From Callaeas wilsoni (taxonomy: Eukaryota; Chordata; Aves; Passeriformes; Callaeidae), in contig VWPU01005228.1 of NCBI GenBank assembly GCA_013398955.1, positions 197,642 to 261,641 on the forward strand: a stretch of DNA of 64,000 nucleotides. The letters are read 5' to 3'. The notes beneath the pieces are model-generated. The model was given only the letters and a program-made list of their open reading frames with translations, was not told the origin of the DNA and did not search any database. Positions 24,586-39,000 of the stretch are shown piece by piece. Within the stretch, counting starts at the first letter, position 1. Each line of letters begins with the position of its first letter. The position numbers were made by a program, and so were the translations under genes.

Positions 24586-27500
24586 AATTCAGAGAAATGG
24601 ATGTTATGGTCAGGCTCGCCAACTTTTATATTGTCAACTTTTTAAGATGGGTAAATGAACCCATTTTATTTCTATTCCCTCTTTACTGAGTAGAACCACA
24701 AAAGGCACATTGCTTTTGCTTTCTTGATTGAAGTCATGTCTGGAAAAGGAAAATGGGTCAGTGTTAAAAATGTGTTAGCTGATATATTGTACTTATCTTT
24801 ATCTGTGCAGAGGAAAAAGTGTTAATGTGTCCTTACAGGCCCACACCACTCAGCTTGTAGATTTTGGCAATGTCATTTTAATGTCACTGGGAACAAGGGT
24901 TATTTGCATCCAAAAATCTCTGTAGATGCAATAGTTCGAAAAATAAACTAAAAAAAAAGAAAAAAAAAATACAGATATTACATTGAAAAACAGCCATAAC
25001 CAATTTATATTTGACTTTATACATCAGAAAGGGAAAATGTTCGCTAACATGAACTGGATACCTATATGTTTTCCTTACCAGATTTTTTCAGACTCTATTT
25101 TTATTTAATATTTTTACTAGCAGTTCACCATCCCTTCTGTTTCCATGAGGCAAATAATATACTCCCATGGAAGTGATCTTGTTTTGCCTTTTCTATTACT
25201 CCAGATGATTTATCTTTTCATGTGCATTACAGAGAGAACTGTCTTACACTGCTAGTTAACTCATACCTAAATTCCTTCTTTCCTACAGCTTTCTGAAAAA
25301 AATACATAATCATCTTGCATTTTTCCTGTTTTCATTTAGTACTTCTTAGAACAGAAAATATTTGAAAAGTTTATTAATCTCCATGTTTCATCAGACCAAG
25401 TGAACCAGATTCAGGGTCAAAAAGACTTTTGTGAAAATGGTCTGACATTAACTTCAGCTAAGTTACCATCTTTTATTTATTAATCTTGCTCTGAAACATG
25501 GGATTCAACACTTCAGGGAAATAAGATAACGACTCTAAGGTTCCTGAGTGATATTATTCTTTTTAAGTTATAGACTAGACTTCTGAATATATTGATTAGT
25601 TTGTTATGCAAGTTGAGAACACAGACTTTTAATGTTTTATTCTTTTGATAAGTGAAGTATCCATTTTTTTATCTTCTTTCATTGCTTCCTAAGTTGGTGT
25701 AAGATAACTTTTGTTTTAATTAAGACAACCATGTTTAAGCAGAACATCTGGTCTGATGAATCTAGCTAAGACCAAAATAAAGTCTTTGCGCACTAGATAT
25801 ACTTAGGGGAGATAAATAGACTCTGATCATAGCTTCCCTCCAGTCCCTTTTAACCAAAGTAGAAAATCATAATTTTAAAGGGCTACTTACAGTTACATAA
25901 ATACTTTCTAAGTAAGATTTTCCTGGTAGTCTTTGACAGGGGTCTGCAGAATTTTCGAAGAATTGCTACTTAGCGGTAACTTCCTCAGCAGGAAACCTAT
26001 ATTAGGATACCTTCTTTCCTCTTTAAGTCAAACGGTCTCTTTCAAACATCAAGTGAATCCATTTAAATATAAAATCACATTCCTGAGTAACTAACTACAA
26101 CTTCTAACCTACTTTTATAAACTATTTGTTATTGTTTTTTCCTCAATAACTGTTGCTTGGTATCTAAACAGTAATATATATATACACATATAATTTCTGT
26201 TATTTTGAATACTTACTATCTCTGCAGTCAGATGTCTCCTTATGAATCCACATTTTACGCTCATAGCTATTTGTTCTTGCAGCTTTTCTAGTTTAATGAA
26301 GACTTCTTGGTTCTCGATAGAAAATCTGCCTTTGGTATTGAAAAAATAATAATTAGTTTGTTACTGGATTCCCATCTTGACTTTTCAGATTATCACTCAC
26401 TCTGAATGGTTGTGGTGTATAGTTTCTTTGTCTGTATGCTCTGGGTTTTTTTAGAGTCTTATTTTTTCAACAGTCAATATTAAAACAAAAAACTGTCTTC
26501 ACATAAGTTAACCAAAATCATGATCATTATAGTACAGCTGCCAAAAAAATAAAAGATCTTAGAAATTTTTACAGGATGAGTAGCTATTCTCCCTGGAAAG
26601 TAGATTATTTAGATTATATCTGTCTGGTCTATTATCATGCACAGTTAAATGTCACATTCCATTTTTCAGTAGGTGTTTTGTTCCTGGCCACTGAAAATTA
26701 TAATCAGGTATTAAAATTGGTCAAAGGTGGAAAAGTGTCATTAAGCCAAAAAAGGTCAAGTACAGAAGTTTCTATTTTGGCAGCTTGATTAAAAATAAAT
26801 ACATTTTTTAAATTGTCACCCGATAGTGAAGGAGTTGAGCTTCGTGATAAGACATTGTACACCTGTGAACTAGATCTAAATATAGTTATGAAAATTTCTT
26901 AAATCACGTTTTATTAAATTTATTGAGAAACCCAGATTTTCAATATATTCACTTATTGACTGTATTGAACCATATTCTTAATATCGAGACTGGAGTGCTC
27001 ATATGGATGGGCTTATATTTTGATATAAACAGAATATGAGTTATTTTGAATGGTTTAAAATTAAATATTTTCTCTGAGGACTGATACAGTCCATTGAAAA
27101 ATAATAAGAAAGAATTTTATTAGTCATAAGTAGATGGGAAATACAAAATTCACATTATCTGCAAAAAATTTTACAACAGATTGGGCTTTTCTGGGGAGGG
27201 AGTCATGGGGTTGGTAGGGAGAGGACGGGAGGATTGTCCATTTTTTATCCACGATACAAAGCTCTTAACTAAACCAGAAGGTAAAGTCTGAGTGAACAAC
27301 AAAAAAAAAACAACAAAAAAATCCCTCTTATAAAGCGACAGTATTAACATCGATTTAATCAATAAGGTGCTGCTTTCTTATCCTTTACCACAGTTCTTCC
27401 ACTGTTGGACTGCTTCCCTCTATTATAATAGATCAGATATCCTCCTTATGTTTTCTGATGCTTGCTGCAATCTTTATTACAGGACTAGCAATTTACTTTT

Positions 27501-29999
27501 ACTTTCATTCTAAATGTATTTTGATGTCCTTTGCACAGATAAGCTTTCTGTAGCATTGAAGAAATAGGAATCATCTCATCATGTAATTTAGTACACTCAA
27601 AGTGCATTCAAAACCCTGTGATTGCATATAACCACGACTATTTTTTACTTAGAACACTCAATCTGCTATACATGATTATTTTTAAACAGCTATTTAAAAA
27701 GGATCTGAGGGCATCTCAAGGTTATTATAAGAACAAAAAGTGTGTGAAAGAAACAATTCTTGCCTATTTGTTTTCCTAAATTGCAGATCATTTTTTCGTC
27801 CTCCCAGGAGTGTCAATGTCAGTGACATTCATTTTCAATACCCTGTGCCTGTCTGGTTCATTAGGAAAAAATCCCCAGATTGTTCTTTATGATTTAGTAT
27901 CTCCATGGGTGAATATTAAGGCAACTGGGTTTGATTATCTTCTCAGTAATATGGCCTTGCTAGATCAATCTTAAAATTAAATTGGAAGAGTTCACTAGAA
28001 CAACCATACATTGATGATTTAAGTGGACAAAACTCTGAAGAGAGAATAAAATTATTTTTCCATAATGACAAATATCAGCAAAGAGTTCAGCTATGCTGAT
28101 TAAGAGAATAACCCTAAAAACAAAGAATGTTCATATCTAGGTAGAAAAATATAATCAAAATCTGATATGTCTTGATTTTGTTTTCAAGACAAAATGTTAT
28201 TTTTGAAAGCAAGTCAATATGATACAATGAAAATCTGCTTTGTGTTCAAACAATATGGAGCAAGATGGCAGATACTTATATCAATAATTTTTAAACATTA
28301 CAAAACAGATTAAATCAATTTTTTTTTTTTTTTTAATTTCAAGTAACTGAAAATGTCACAAGAAAGATGATCACTTTTTTGGAGGAAAATACATTTAAAA
28401 ATATGTCTCTGTTTCCTAACTGGGACCTCAATACAGTCATCTTTAAAGTCAAATACAAAATTTTTCAGGAAAAAAATGTAAGATATTTTTTCTAGATTTC
28501 TAAACACTTCTTATTTTCTGCCAAAAGTTTTCAATATATGAATATGATTTTTTAATTAATGCACATGAACGAGTCCCATAGCCTTGTTCTCTTGTTTGTT
28601 TTATTTTAATGAAAATCTAATCCCAACATGAGTTTTTTTTTAAATTGCTTTTAGTCCTGTAATTGATTTTCCAGTATTATTCCCTTAAACATCATTCAAA
28701 TTTCTCTCAAGTGTCTTGAACTAAATTTCTGTTAAAATCTGTACCTCAAACACACAGACCTCTACATCTTGTATCACCTTTTAGATCCTTCATTAGAAAT
28801 GAATTGATTTTATTCAAGTACATTCTCAGGAATGCTGGGCACCTACTGGTAAGTTAATTAAACTTCTCCACAACACATAAAAAGCAACTTACGTTTATGT
28901 TTAAGCTTGTTATAAAATGGCAATAGAACTGTTCAGAATATGTATAACGTATAGTAAAAAAAAAAAGTAGCTTTTTATTTAAATCATTTTTTCAATTCCT
29001 TTGTAACTCTGTTTACTCACTCAACTTCTTAGTTTTAAAATATCAAGTAGAAATCTATACTGTAAAAATCATTATGCTTTTCAAAATTATTTATGTAAAG
29101 AATGGAGCTTTAGAATAAAAACTTTATTGAGGAAAAAATTACTTGTACCAATTCTTTTTATTATTAACACTAGAAAGAACAGAATAGAGCTTCTGCTATC
29201 TACATGGATAATAAAACACACCTAATTATTCCTATTATTTCACTCTCTTAGAACTTTCAGATGAAAAGATACTAGGAAATAAACTGTGGGCTAATACTAA
29301 GGACTTTATTAGTGCTTTGTGTGGACACTGTATGGAAATCAAACTTCCCATAAAAAAAATTTGATTGTGAACATGTTTCACATAGAGGCAAGAAAATGAG
29401 ATACACTTGGAAAAGCACTGTATATTCACTTCAGGATTGAATCAACTCGTAAAAACTTTCAGATTTTATTTTTATTAGATGAATGCTAAATTCTCATTTC
29501 CATATATAAGGCATTTTTCTTTAACTCATATAAAATGCACTTGATAGAGTTCAACAGACAGTTGAGACTTATGCAACCTTTGAACCGGGTATGTATTTCC
29601 TATAAGATGATGACTGAATAATAAACAACTAAAAATGCAGGCATAGATTCAGAATTTTTAGTCTCTCTCTCCTCTAGGTAAATCCTCAGGCATAATTTGC
29701 CTTTTATTTGTTTCTCTCTTCCTAAATACCTCTGGTACTATCATCCCAGGGGGCACTAGAAATATTTCTACTTAGGATATTTGTGATCTAGTGGAGAACA
29801 TACTCATCTGTGGGATAGGAGACCTAAACTGTGTCTTTCTGCTCCTCATACATTAGAAAGTAGATTCTTAATCCACGAGTGCGTGCATTTGCTCTACAAG
29901 AATTATGTAAAAACAGAGTCACTGTTCTCTATTCTATGCCTGTCTCCTAGAAGGACCAAGATCCCAGATGGATGTGTGTACATAAAAAAGAGTTGGAAT
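24586..29999. other. Long AT-rich stretch, no gene seen
   Basis: More than 5 kb of unique A/T-rich DNA. Poly(A/T) tracts at about 24950-24970, 26174-26192, 27300-27320 and 28319-28336 are the only repetitive parts. Short open frames carry no recognisable domain. Confidence 0.5.
28319..28336. repeat. Poly(T) tract
   Basis: A run of about 17 T residues. It encodes an artefactual lysine run in the antisense frame. Confidence 0.8.
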
Positions 30000-30345
30000 T
30001 CACCTTATAGCAGCCTTCCAGTACCTAAAGGGAGCTTATAAAAAACACGGGAGAATATTTTTTTTTTACAGGCAGATACTGATAAGGCAAGGGGGAATGA
30101 TATTAAGCTAAAAGGGGGGAGATTTATGTTAAATGTTAGGAAGAAATTCTTTACTCAGAGGATAGAGCAACACTAGAACAGATTGCCCAGAGAAATGGTG
30201 GGTTTCTGGAAGTGTTCAAGGCCAGGATGGATGGGGTCCTCAGCAACCTGATCCAGTGGATGGAATCCCTTCCCATGGCAAGAGGAGTAGAACTAAACAA
30301 TCTTTAAGGTATGTTTCTAACCCGTCATTCTATGATTCTTTGATT
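30000..30345 (+). mobile_element. CR1 LINE 3' end
   Basis: Recognisable CR1 order: 'cagccttccagtacctaaag', 'gagcttataaaaaacacggg', 'aatgttaggaagaaattctt', 'cagattgcccagagaaatgg', 'tgttcaaggccaggatggat', then 'aacaatctttaaggt' and a 'cattctatgattctttga' tail. The subfamily differs from that at 20.8 kb. It is 5'-truncated and non-coding. Confidence 0.93.
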
Positions 30346-31954
30346 TCCTGTGATCCTCTCTACTCAAATAGGAAGAATTAGAATTAGAAACACAAACACA
30401 AACACTATTCTTTTTAGGCATTGCAAGAGCAGATATATTAAGTGGAAAGGCAAAGCATCAAAATTATGTGAATTGAATTATTCACCCCTGCATATCATCT
30501 GGGTTGTCTGCCTGTTCATTGACTGCATAGGACATTTATTCAGTTAAATACAACTGACCATACCACCTTCTGTGGGACTGGCAATCTAAAATTCTAGAGG
30601 TCCATTCTCCCTCCTCTGAACAAAAAATATAATATCCTGTATTACATTTATCAGAATGAATACTGTATCTACATGGATCCAGAGTTGTTTAGGCTTAATA
30701 TTATTTCTCATTCTCATTGCAACCAAGGAGAACTACAGTGTGCTACTTTCTCTTAGTTATAATCATTGTCTAACAACTCAGGTAACATAATTTTACAGCC
30801 TCACATATCCTATGAACTATAACACTGTACTTCTACATTGACCCTTACAGTTTTCAGTTGTTTGACCAGCTGGACATTCAACTTATCTTCTTTTTTATAG
30901 CCTCAGAAATCTACTCATTAGACTCTGAGCAGGCTCAGATAATGAAGACAATAGAAACAGATACTAAGCACCTATATCAAATGTGTCAGAGCTGAAAGAA
31001 GTGGAAAGAAAGTAATTTCAATAGATTGCAAATCAGTTTATTCTCCTGTTATTAACTTTCAAGTTATTCTTAAACACCTGGGTCCTTTTCTAATGTATTC
31101 CTGAAATATGCCTCCTTGAATTGAAAAGAGAAGAAATTTGTTGACTGTGAGATTTTATTCATATATGGCTACCTGAAAAATGACCAAAAGTTAGACAGTC
31201 AAAGTAATTATTGTTCTAATATAGTCAAAATGAGAACAAAATTTGTGTTTACATCTAAAGTACTTGATTTTGTGTCTGATTTCAAAGCAAGAAGGCATGC
31301 TACTTGAGTATGATAAAATGGCAATTTTCTTGGCTGAACTTTTGGAAACAATTCCTTATGACATTTTTAAAATTGCTTAGACCATTTAGTGTTTGCTTAT
31401 CAATCCTATTTGTTTCAAGTAAGTCCCAAAATGAATCTGCTTTTTAATGTAAGAGAATTTTTTCTTATCTGAAGTTGTGTGGTCTGTTCTTATGTGTATT
31501 TTTGTTATCATAAAAGAACCTATTCCTGTAATTCATTAAAAACTCCAATTTCTTTTTCTCCTAGAAAGATTATCATTCCCTTTGTTATCATTACCTTTAC
31601 TAATCATTACGTTTATTGTACAATTTTTTTTTTATGCATTCATTTGTTCATTTTTTGTTATTTCAGTCTGTGATTCTGTAACCTAAAACTGTGCTCATTT
31701 TTCAAGATCAGATTCTATATTGGATAAAATTTGACTTACCTCCTCTCAGATAAATTATATAAGACACCTTAAAAAGTAGGAAGCTAATTGTATGGTGTTC
31801 ATACTTGTCTTTGAAAATATTTCTACACAATAGTGTAACAAAATCTGAGATTCAGCATACTCACAGACTCGGCACTATGTTACTTTCATATTTTTATTTT
31901 AATACAAAGTGTTTTCCAGAGTTGGTGGTATGTTTAGGTCTTGCAGAAACACGT
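30346..31954. other. AT-rich unique stretch
   Basis: No gene, RNA or repeat family recognised. Open frames at 30350-30547 and 31479-31673 are short, and the second is hydrophobic only because the DNA is T-rich. Confidence 0.5.
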
Positions 31955-32131
31955 AGTAAGGAAAATATAAAGAACTGCTTTTCTTTGGAGTGATGAAGAG
32001 ACTAAAGACATACAATGCTTCTTACTCATAAAATGTTTATCTATTTAGTCTCTTAACTCTGAAGAAAAATTTGTATGTCTTTGGTTTCGTCTTCACTCCA
32101 AAGAAAAGAAGTTCCTGATATTTTCCTTATT
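31955..32131. repeat. Long inverted repeat with 62-nt arms (hairpin)
   Basis: The left arm (31955-32016) and the reverse complement of the right arm (32070-32131) match at 53 of 62 positions by my hand alignment, without gaps. The matches include an uninterrupted core 'cttttctttggagtga' and 'aaagacataca' at the loop side. The loop is 53 nt and itself contains 'tttagtctct' (32044-32053), which can pair alternatively with 'agagactaaa' in the left arm. No known transposon terminal sequence is visible. As RNA from either strand it would fold into a long imperfect hairpin. Confidence 0.85.
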
Positions 32132-35100
32132 ATCATCAACCAGTAAGAAAAACAGCAACAAACACAACAAACACAGCATCCATGAGATCACATGCAAAGG
32201 CTTGAAACAGATTTTCTAAAATTTTTCATGAGAGAACTTTTTTAAAAAGAGTCTAAAGACAATTAAAGTGGATGTGATAAATTTTTGATGTCCTAGTTTC
32301 TGGCATAGACCACAAGTGACAGAGGCTGTGGTGAAAAAATGAGGGGGATTTGATGTCTGAACATTACATGTTTAGATTTTTTTTCAGGAACGTGCATGGA
32401 AGAGATGGTAGGTGTCCATTCAGAGAATTTTCAGTGGTTAAACATATGCAATTTGTATATTTTACTTGTTTGATTTGAAGGAGGTGTGTGTGAAATTTCT
32501 GTATTTTTATAGATTTATGTATGTTTCTCTATGTTACTTATGTTACAAAAAGCAAAAGGCACTGTTAGTATTCATATGTATTATGGTGTTATTTGATAAA
32601 TACCATTAGAACTTTAAAATATTAGCTGTACCCTAAAAGAAACCATTTACTTCAACATCACTATGCAAAATGGAAGGTAGGAATGTGATGAAAAAGAATA
32701 AAATATTCCAAGTAAAAGAAAGAAACAAACGTTGACACAGACTAGAGAGAGAGTCCGTAAAAGAGATTTCTTTGTTTGTTCAGGGAAATCACTATTTAGA
32801 CAGCTGGAGTGTAAGTTCCCACCAGGTTCTCCCATACTCACACCTTTAAAATCATGAGAGGAGCGATTCTTTTCAAGGCACTATACACAAGGGTATACTC
32901 AGTGTAAATTTAGCATTAATATGCTGGAAATTATTTGAGATAGTCAACTCATCTTGTGTAACACTGTTCTTGCACTAGCTAGATAAAGGAAGCATAAGAG
33001 AGAGGAAGTAAGAATCCAGCTATCATCCCTTGAGGATCCTGTACAACTAAAGAGACAAGTAAAGAGGAAGAAGAGGAAATAATGAAGAGGTCTTAAACCT
33101 GACAAATGAAGCCAGGGATAGATGAGAGAAGAAAAGTGGAGTAATTCCTCTCATCTTCGAATATGTACAGTGATAGAGAGAAAACTGAGGCAGTGGGTTG
33201 TGTACACATATGATTTCTTGTTTTGCTATCTTCTCAAGCTATTTTAGAATTTTAGACAAGTCTTGGGGCCACTTAAAAAAAAGACATAAGCACCTTGGGA
33301 CCATTTGTCAAAACACAATATCAGCTTTACTTCACTTATTGCATGTCCTTGTAAATTGTATCTCATCATGACAGCATATTCTGGGAAAGGATTTTTGGGC
33401 AACTTAGTGTCTGTAGAGGAAGTAATGAAAAGGGTCTAAACCAGTTGATTGCACTTCATGGATTGTCTGTGTGAGATTTATTTGACATAACTTTAGAAGT
33501 TTGTGACACTGTCACCTGGGTTCCCTCATAGCTCATTCATAGAAGTATTTCCAGTTTAAAATGACCTATTTTAATCATATCCCATTCATTTGTGCCTGGA
33601 GGAAAGGACAAAGTCAAGGCGGGTAATACTTTACTGTAGGTCATGCTCTAGCTTGAAGACTTTGGGCCCAGAGGATAAGACTCTCATAGAGAAATTTACT
33701 AAGTGTGGCCAATTCTAAGGTCTTCTCTGAAAGATTAAAGCTGCTAGCATTGCCTGTAGTGCACTTAGTAAAAGAAGAAAGAGACACTCTTGAGAAAATC
33801 ACTGACTCCTGTGCTGTAAACCCTACAACATCATCTCTATAGGAAATAAGATCTTTCAATACAATGATTTAGGCACACTCACAGACAGGATGTGGTTAGC
33901 AACTTCTTTGAAACATACATTTCAAAAGTAATTTATGTAGACAAAATGCTGTACATGATGCAATTATAAGATTATTTGATTTCATATTTTTCCTTATTTT
34001 TCTTTGAATGATGAGATTAAAGTAAATTAAGATAAATGTCATTCTTATAGTGCTGGGATTTATTTTTGTTTATAACTAAGTCTTTACATCCAATGTCGGT
34101 GTTCTCAGAAAAGTTTCAGAGAATTCAATGTCTTTTCAGAAAATGTTACTCCTTATGGAACTAGAAATGTCACACATGCACACAAAAAGAAACCAATTTT
34201 TTCTAATTTTAGCAATGAGAGAGTGGCTGTTTCTCCAATTTCCTATTCTGTCATTCCTGTGTTCTGTCAGTTTTCATTATTTGTCTTTTAGAAAACGAAA
34301 CATTTGGACTAATGTTTTTCATTTCCCCTGCAGATGATTCTATCTGATTATAGTAAACATTTAATGCTAAAGAAAAAATTAAATCAATTAGACCTATATT
34401 TATACTATTAGGTTACTGATATGGACCTCCAGATTCTCATCCCAGCTGTCCAGATTGGAAGGAGAGTGTCATAGTACCTTGACATATGTGTACCTGAGGA
34501 ATCAGAACGAGATATAGCTGTGGGATAAAAGAGGGAAAGGAAATTGATGATAAAAGCACTAATGTGCATTTGTTTGAGAATGTGGGGTCAGGACACGGCC
34601 AAAGAGGATGACATGAGCTTGACAGCTTTTCCATATCTGGCAGCTCAGATATGGTGTTCAGGTTGCAGATACCTTGAATCTTTAACTACTGGCACAGAAA
34701 ACATACTGAGGTTTTTGGAGGGAAATAAAAGATTGCAGGATACTGCAGAACATTTTCTTAAGTTTAGGCAATGCTTGATATCTGAGCAGAGGGGGATGGT
34801 GCACCAGTGTGTGTATGCTGGTGCTCTCATGTTAACATTCTAATAGAAAAGTCACAGAACATTACAGCAGTCCAGAGCAGCAAATTATTTACCTCTTAGA
34901 AGAAAATAGAGCCTCTGGCTTCCTGAGGTTTACTGTCACACAAGTTAGGAATTTAGAATCTAAACAAATATTGTTAATGTTTGACACTGGGTGAAATGCA
35001 TTGCCTTGTGATCAGACTAAACCATTTAACAGTGCCTCTGGCCTTAGATTCTCAGACTCCATTCAAGTCACTGTTCCAGTTAGTGCTGTGTGTTCTTTCA

Positions 35101-35290
35101 AATAATGACAAATTAATGACTTTTTGAAGAGGAATAGTTAACCCATACCAAATCTCACAAACTGTAAATTATTGTGGGTATCAGGGGGAAAAAGGGTCCT
35201 TTTTCAGTTCGAGTAGGAAAGTAAATTTTGTTTGTTCAAGAAAATTAGTTAATTTTTTTTAAAGTAAATTATCAGATAATATGGGGGTTT
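32132..35290. other. AT-rich unique stretch, no gene seen
   Basis: Includes purine-rich segments (33000-33140) and a more complex part around 34430-34850 with overlapping short open frames on both strands and no known domain. No repeat consensus recognised. Confidence 0.5.
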
Positions 35291-35299
35291 TTTTCATAC

Positions 35300-36010
35300 C
35301 CAGCTGTTGTAGATGGAGTAATGGACTTCACTCACAAGAGAGAAGAGATGATATAATTTACTGATACAAAGCAGTGAATTAACAAAATTTAATACTAATG
35401 AGACAAAGGTTTAACAAGATTTGGTGACAAGGTACACTTGATTATTTACTGCATAGAGAACAAGGTCAGATAAAGCTGTCAGGGAGCACCACCCATTGAG
35501 TCGTGGTTCTGGAAGGATGCCCTTGCTTTTTAAACTCCATCTCAGAGAGGCATCTAGATGCAGCTGGATCCAATCCTAGGCCCAAACCTGGTCAATGGTT
35601 TACGTCCAAAGGATGAGATGTGCACAATCAATCCTTTATATAACTTAGTTAAGATTTCAAGGTTTAGCATGCTATTAATCACTTACTGGGAATCTGTTGT
35701 GGCATGGAATCTCTCAGCCTCAAGAAGTAACCTTGAGAAGCATCCCAGCTGACAGGGATATCCTGGTGTGCAGCCCAGGGCTGTGCAGGAGAGCTCGACA
35801 GGCCAGGCTGTCCACTGTTTACAAAGTAATGATTGACTTATACTCCTATTTGCATACCTACAAGAGGTCTGGATCATTGTGTCCAGACAGCCCCTGGAAA
35901 TGTTGTCATTGGTTCCCCAAAGTTCAGAGTAAACGGGATGCAGCCATCACAGACCCCACTGGTGGTCATGGCTTAAGACATGACCTTTCAAAGAATTACA
36001 GTGTTGCATT
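35300..36010 (-). mobile_element. Probable LTR-like interspersed repeat, ERV type
   Basis: The composition is clearly less AT-rich than the flanks. Phrases such as 'gagtcgtggttctggaagga', 'catggaatctctcagcctca', 'ctgtttacaaagtaatgatt' and 'aggtctggatcattgtgtcc' recall bird ERVL-type LTRs read in antisense. Edges, target-site duplication and orientation are uncertain, and no viral coding sequence is adjacent. It could instead be an unrelated old repeat. Confidence 0.4.
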
Positions 36011-39000
36011 TCTAGTATATTGCAGCAAGAGATGTTTATATTGTCTTTTATATATATTTTCTGGCTTACTTGTCCTTTACAGTATTTCGTAGTACTTCAT
36101 TACAAAGAAAACATTTAACGTTATGTGACTCACATATTTGGGTTTGTGAACACCAACAAAGATTAAGGACAAGTTAATGATATCTGCTCTCCACGTTTGT
36201 AACCTCCCTCATCACTGGAACTCCAGGTGCTGCGTAGACTTGTCCATTCAGCCAGTGAGAGCGACAGGTGTTATTATAATGTTCACTTCACCCACCACTG
36301 AAATACAGCAGGTACTGAAGAACACACATGAGCATTACATTAGAAATTGAAGCAAAGTCTAGAAGAAGAGTGCATCCAGTTGAAATCCGAGGCAATGTAG
36401 GTAGACAGAACCTATTTACCCAAGCTGGAATGAAGCCATGATGGCAGGAACTAGTCTGATGTAGTGTACAATGGGATCAGGAAGTTGCCTGATTCTCTGA
36501 GGTCATACAAATAATGATGTATCAAGTGGCAGTAAACACCTTACCTCCAAGGAATTGAGGGCAAACTTGTGTCTTCTTCCAAAATGCAAAGTTAAGCAGA
36601 AGCCAAAGAGCAACAGAATCTTATGGTTCTTACCTTGAGCAGCCCAGATTTTACTATTCCATTCTTATTAATGTATCTCAGTAGCTTTGAGCCACCTATA
36701 AATATTATAGTGTGTCAGGAACTGCATTAAGCTCTTAAGGATGGAAATCATCACATCTGATTTCAGCCATTTGAAGTTTAGTCACCTAGATTTAACTATT
36801 TGTTCAGCAGAATCATCTCTCTCCCTCTCATTCCTCGTTAGAGTTGAACACCTCACTAGATACCTAAGCTTTAGATGGATAACATCAGAAGAAAGGAATT
36901 ACCTTCTGAGAGACTGACCTCTCCGGAAGGCCTTGAAATCAAAATATTAAAATAAAAAGGAAAAAAACCCCACAAGAACCAAAACAAACAAACAAGCAAA
37001 AACAAGAAGAAAAAGAATAAAAAGAAAAGGCAAGAAGTGTAAAGTACCAAATATCTTACTTCAAGTAATTTTTGTGAGCTGTAGAAAAGGTTGGATTATA
37101 CTTTACCTTGCCAATAGAGTGTTTTGTATTTTGACTGTTTCAGTTTTATTGTGTAGGGATTGAGAGAAGGATGGGTTTCCATGGTTAATCTTGTTTAAAA
37201 GGACAGCTTTTTTTGTTCCTAATAGCTTCATTTTTAATAATGCATCACAATGGAAATAAATCATGCTTAATGTGGAGGTGTCCTGGAAACCATAGTCTTA
37301 GGAGCATGTTGCTTGGTATTTTATGTAAAAACATGAACCTATTTCAATTCTGTGCTCAATGTACATAAGTCCAGAGGAAAAGCAACAAAAAAAGAATGGT
37401 TGAACCTAATGTTCATTCTTGTAATACACAATATTTTTATAGGCAGACATGTCAAAAAATAAATGAGTATGATATCTGTTTGTTAGTTATTCATTTGATA
37501 GTCATTCCTTGAAATATGTTTCAAGAGCAGAATGAGAATACATGCACTGCTGACACTCAGACTGCATTTGCTGGAAAAGTTATGTTAGATTTCATATAAG
37601 AAGTGAAAGTATTTCAACTTATAATGCAAAGTGAAATACATGGGAAAAAGGATTCCCAGTTTCATATTTAAACTTCACACTTTAAAAAATATTAACTTCA
37701 GGTTACTACGTAGTAGCAGGATAATAGACTTACTGACAGTTACATGAAAATGCCGTCTGGAAACGGATGGTGTCAAAGAGGATACATATTTTGAAGGGTC
37801 ATGTATCCTTGCCCTCTTCTTGTTCTGTTACTTAGATACTTGGTTTTGGCTGCCATGTCAAAATCAAAATTTTAGGCTAGATGGACCTTCAGCGTCGCCT
37901 CTTTTTTAAATTAAGAACATAAACATAAACTAATTCTGTACCTTCTGTATCTAAATCACTATACACATTTGCTTCCAAAAAAATCTGGAAAGTAAACGGA
38001 ATTATTGTTCTTGTGCAAGTAGCCACGAAGCAAGTGAACATAACTGCAGAAATTTCACATACCTTTGAAATTATTATACTTGAAAGTTAAAAATAATTAT
38101 ATATGACATTGATAACATTAAAACAAGAAAGAAAACTCTAAAAAAATTTAAAAACAACTAAACTGGTAACATCTGATGCTAAATAAAATTTAATTTTTGC
38201 CAAAAATCCTGTCTGCAATTCATAGAATATAAAAGTCATCTCATGAATGATGATATACCTGTTCTAAACCTCTACTTGCAATGTAACTCTTGCATTACAA
38301 TGGAACGTGTTCTAAAAAAATTTCATTGCAGACAGACATTTTTGTCTAACTAACCTGGAAGTATTCTAGCAATGTAGTTCTTCTCTCTCTGTGACCTTGA
38401 ACATTAAAGAAGTTGGTGTTAGATAAATAGAGCAAGAATGGATAAACAATCTTTGCAATTGTATAACAATAGGTGAAGAATGACAGTTCAGTGTTATGAT
38501 AAGAGTCTCTGGGGCACTTCTTTATTTTCTTTGTTGTTTAATACAAACATCTGCATGATAAATTCTGTGTGCATATTGACAGAATGTGTTCAGGAAGTTT
38601 CTATACTAGAGAGCAATTCACATATTTAAGAACTAAAAGGGAAGATTCAATAAAAATGTTTTAATTATAACATATATAAAGATGTAAAATGAAACAGCAT
38701 TGCAAACATGGAATTCATTCAAATACCACAAAATGCTATTTTCTGTAGTGTTAATCTGTCAGTTATGAGAAATATTTCCTATAATTTTATTATTTATTGC
38801 CATAGACATGGGTCTGCAAAAAAAGATAGGTAAAAATGCTTAACCATTATGATGGCATCTAGATGGCCCAGTAACAGTTTTGACATCTTAATTTTTCTAA
38901 TTGAATGCATTTAATGGGATGCCAAATGTTCTCCATGTCATTTACCAACAGTCACGATAGACAGTCCAGAGGATGATTCATCTCACTAAATAGTCCTTTT

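Noticed and set aside
37871..37900. 'ggctagatggaccttcagcg', like a CR1/L3 3' end
   Set aside because: Only about 20 bp are similar, with no supporting upstream or tail sequence.
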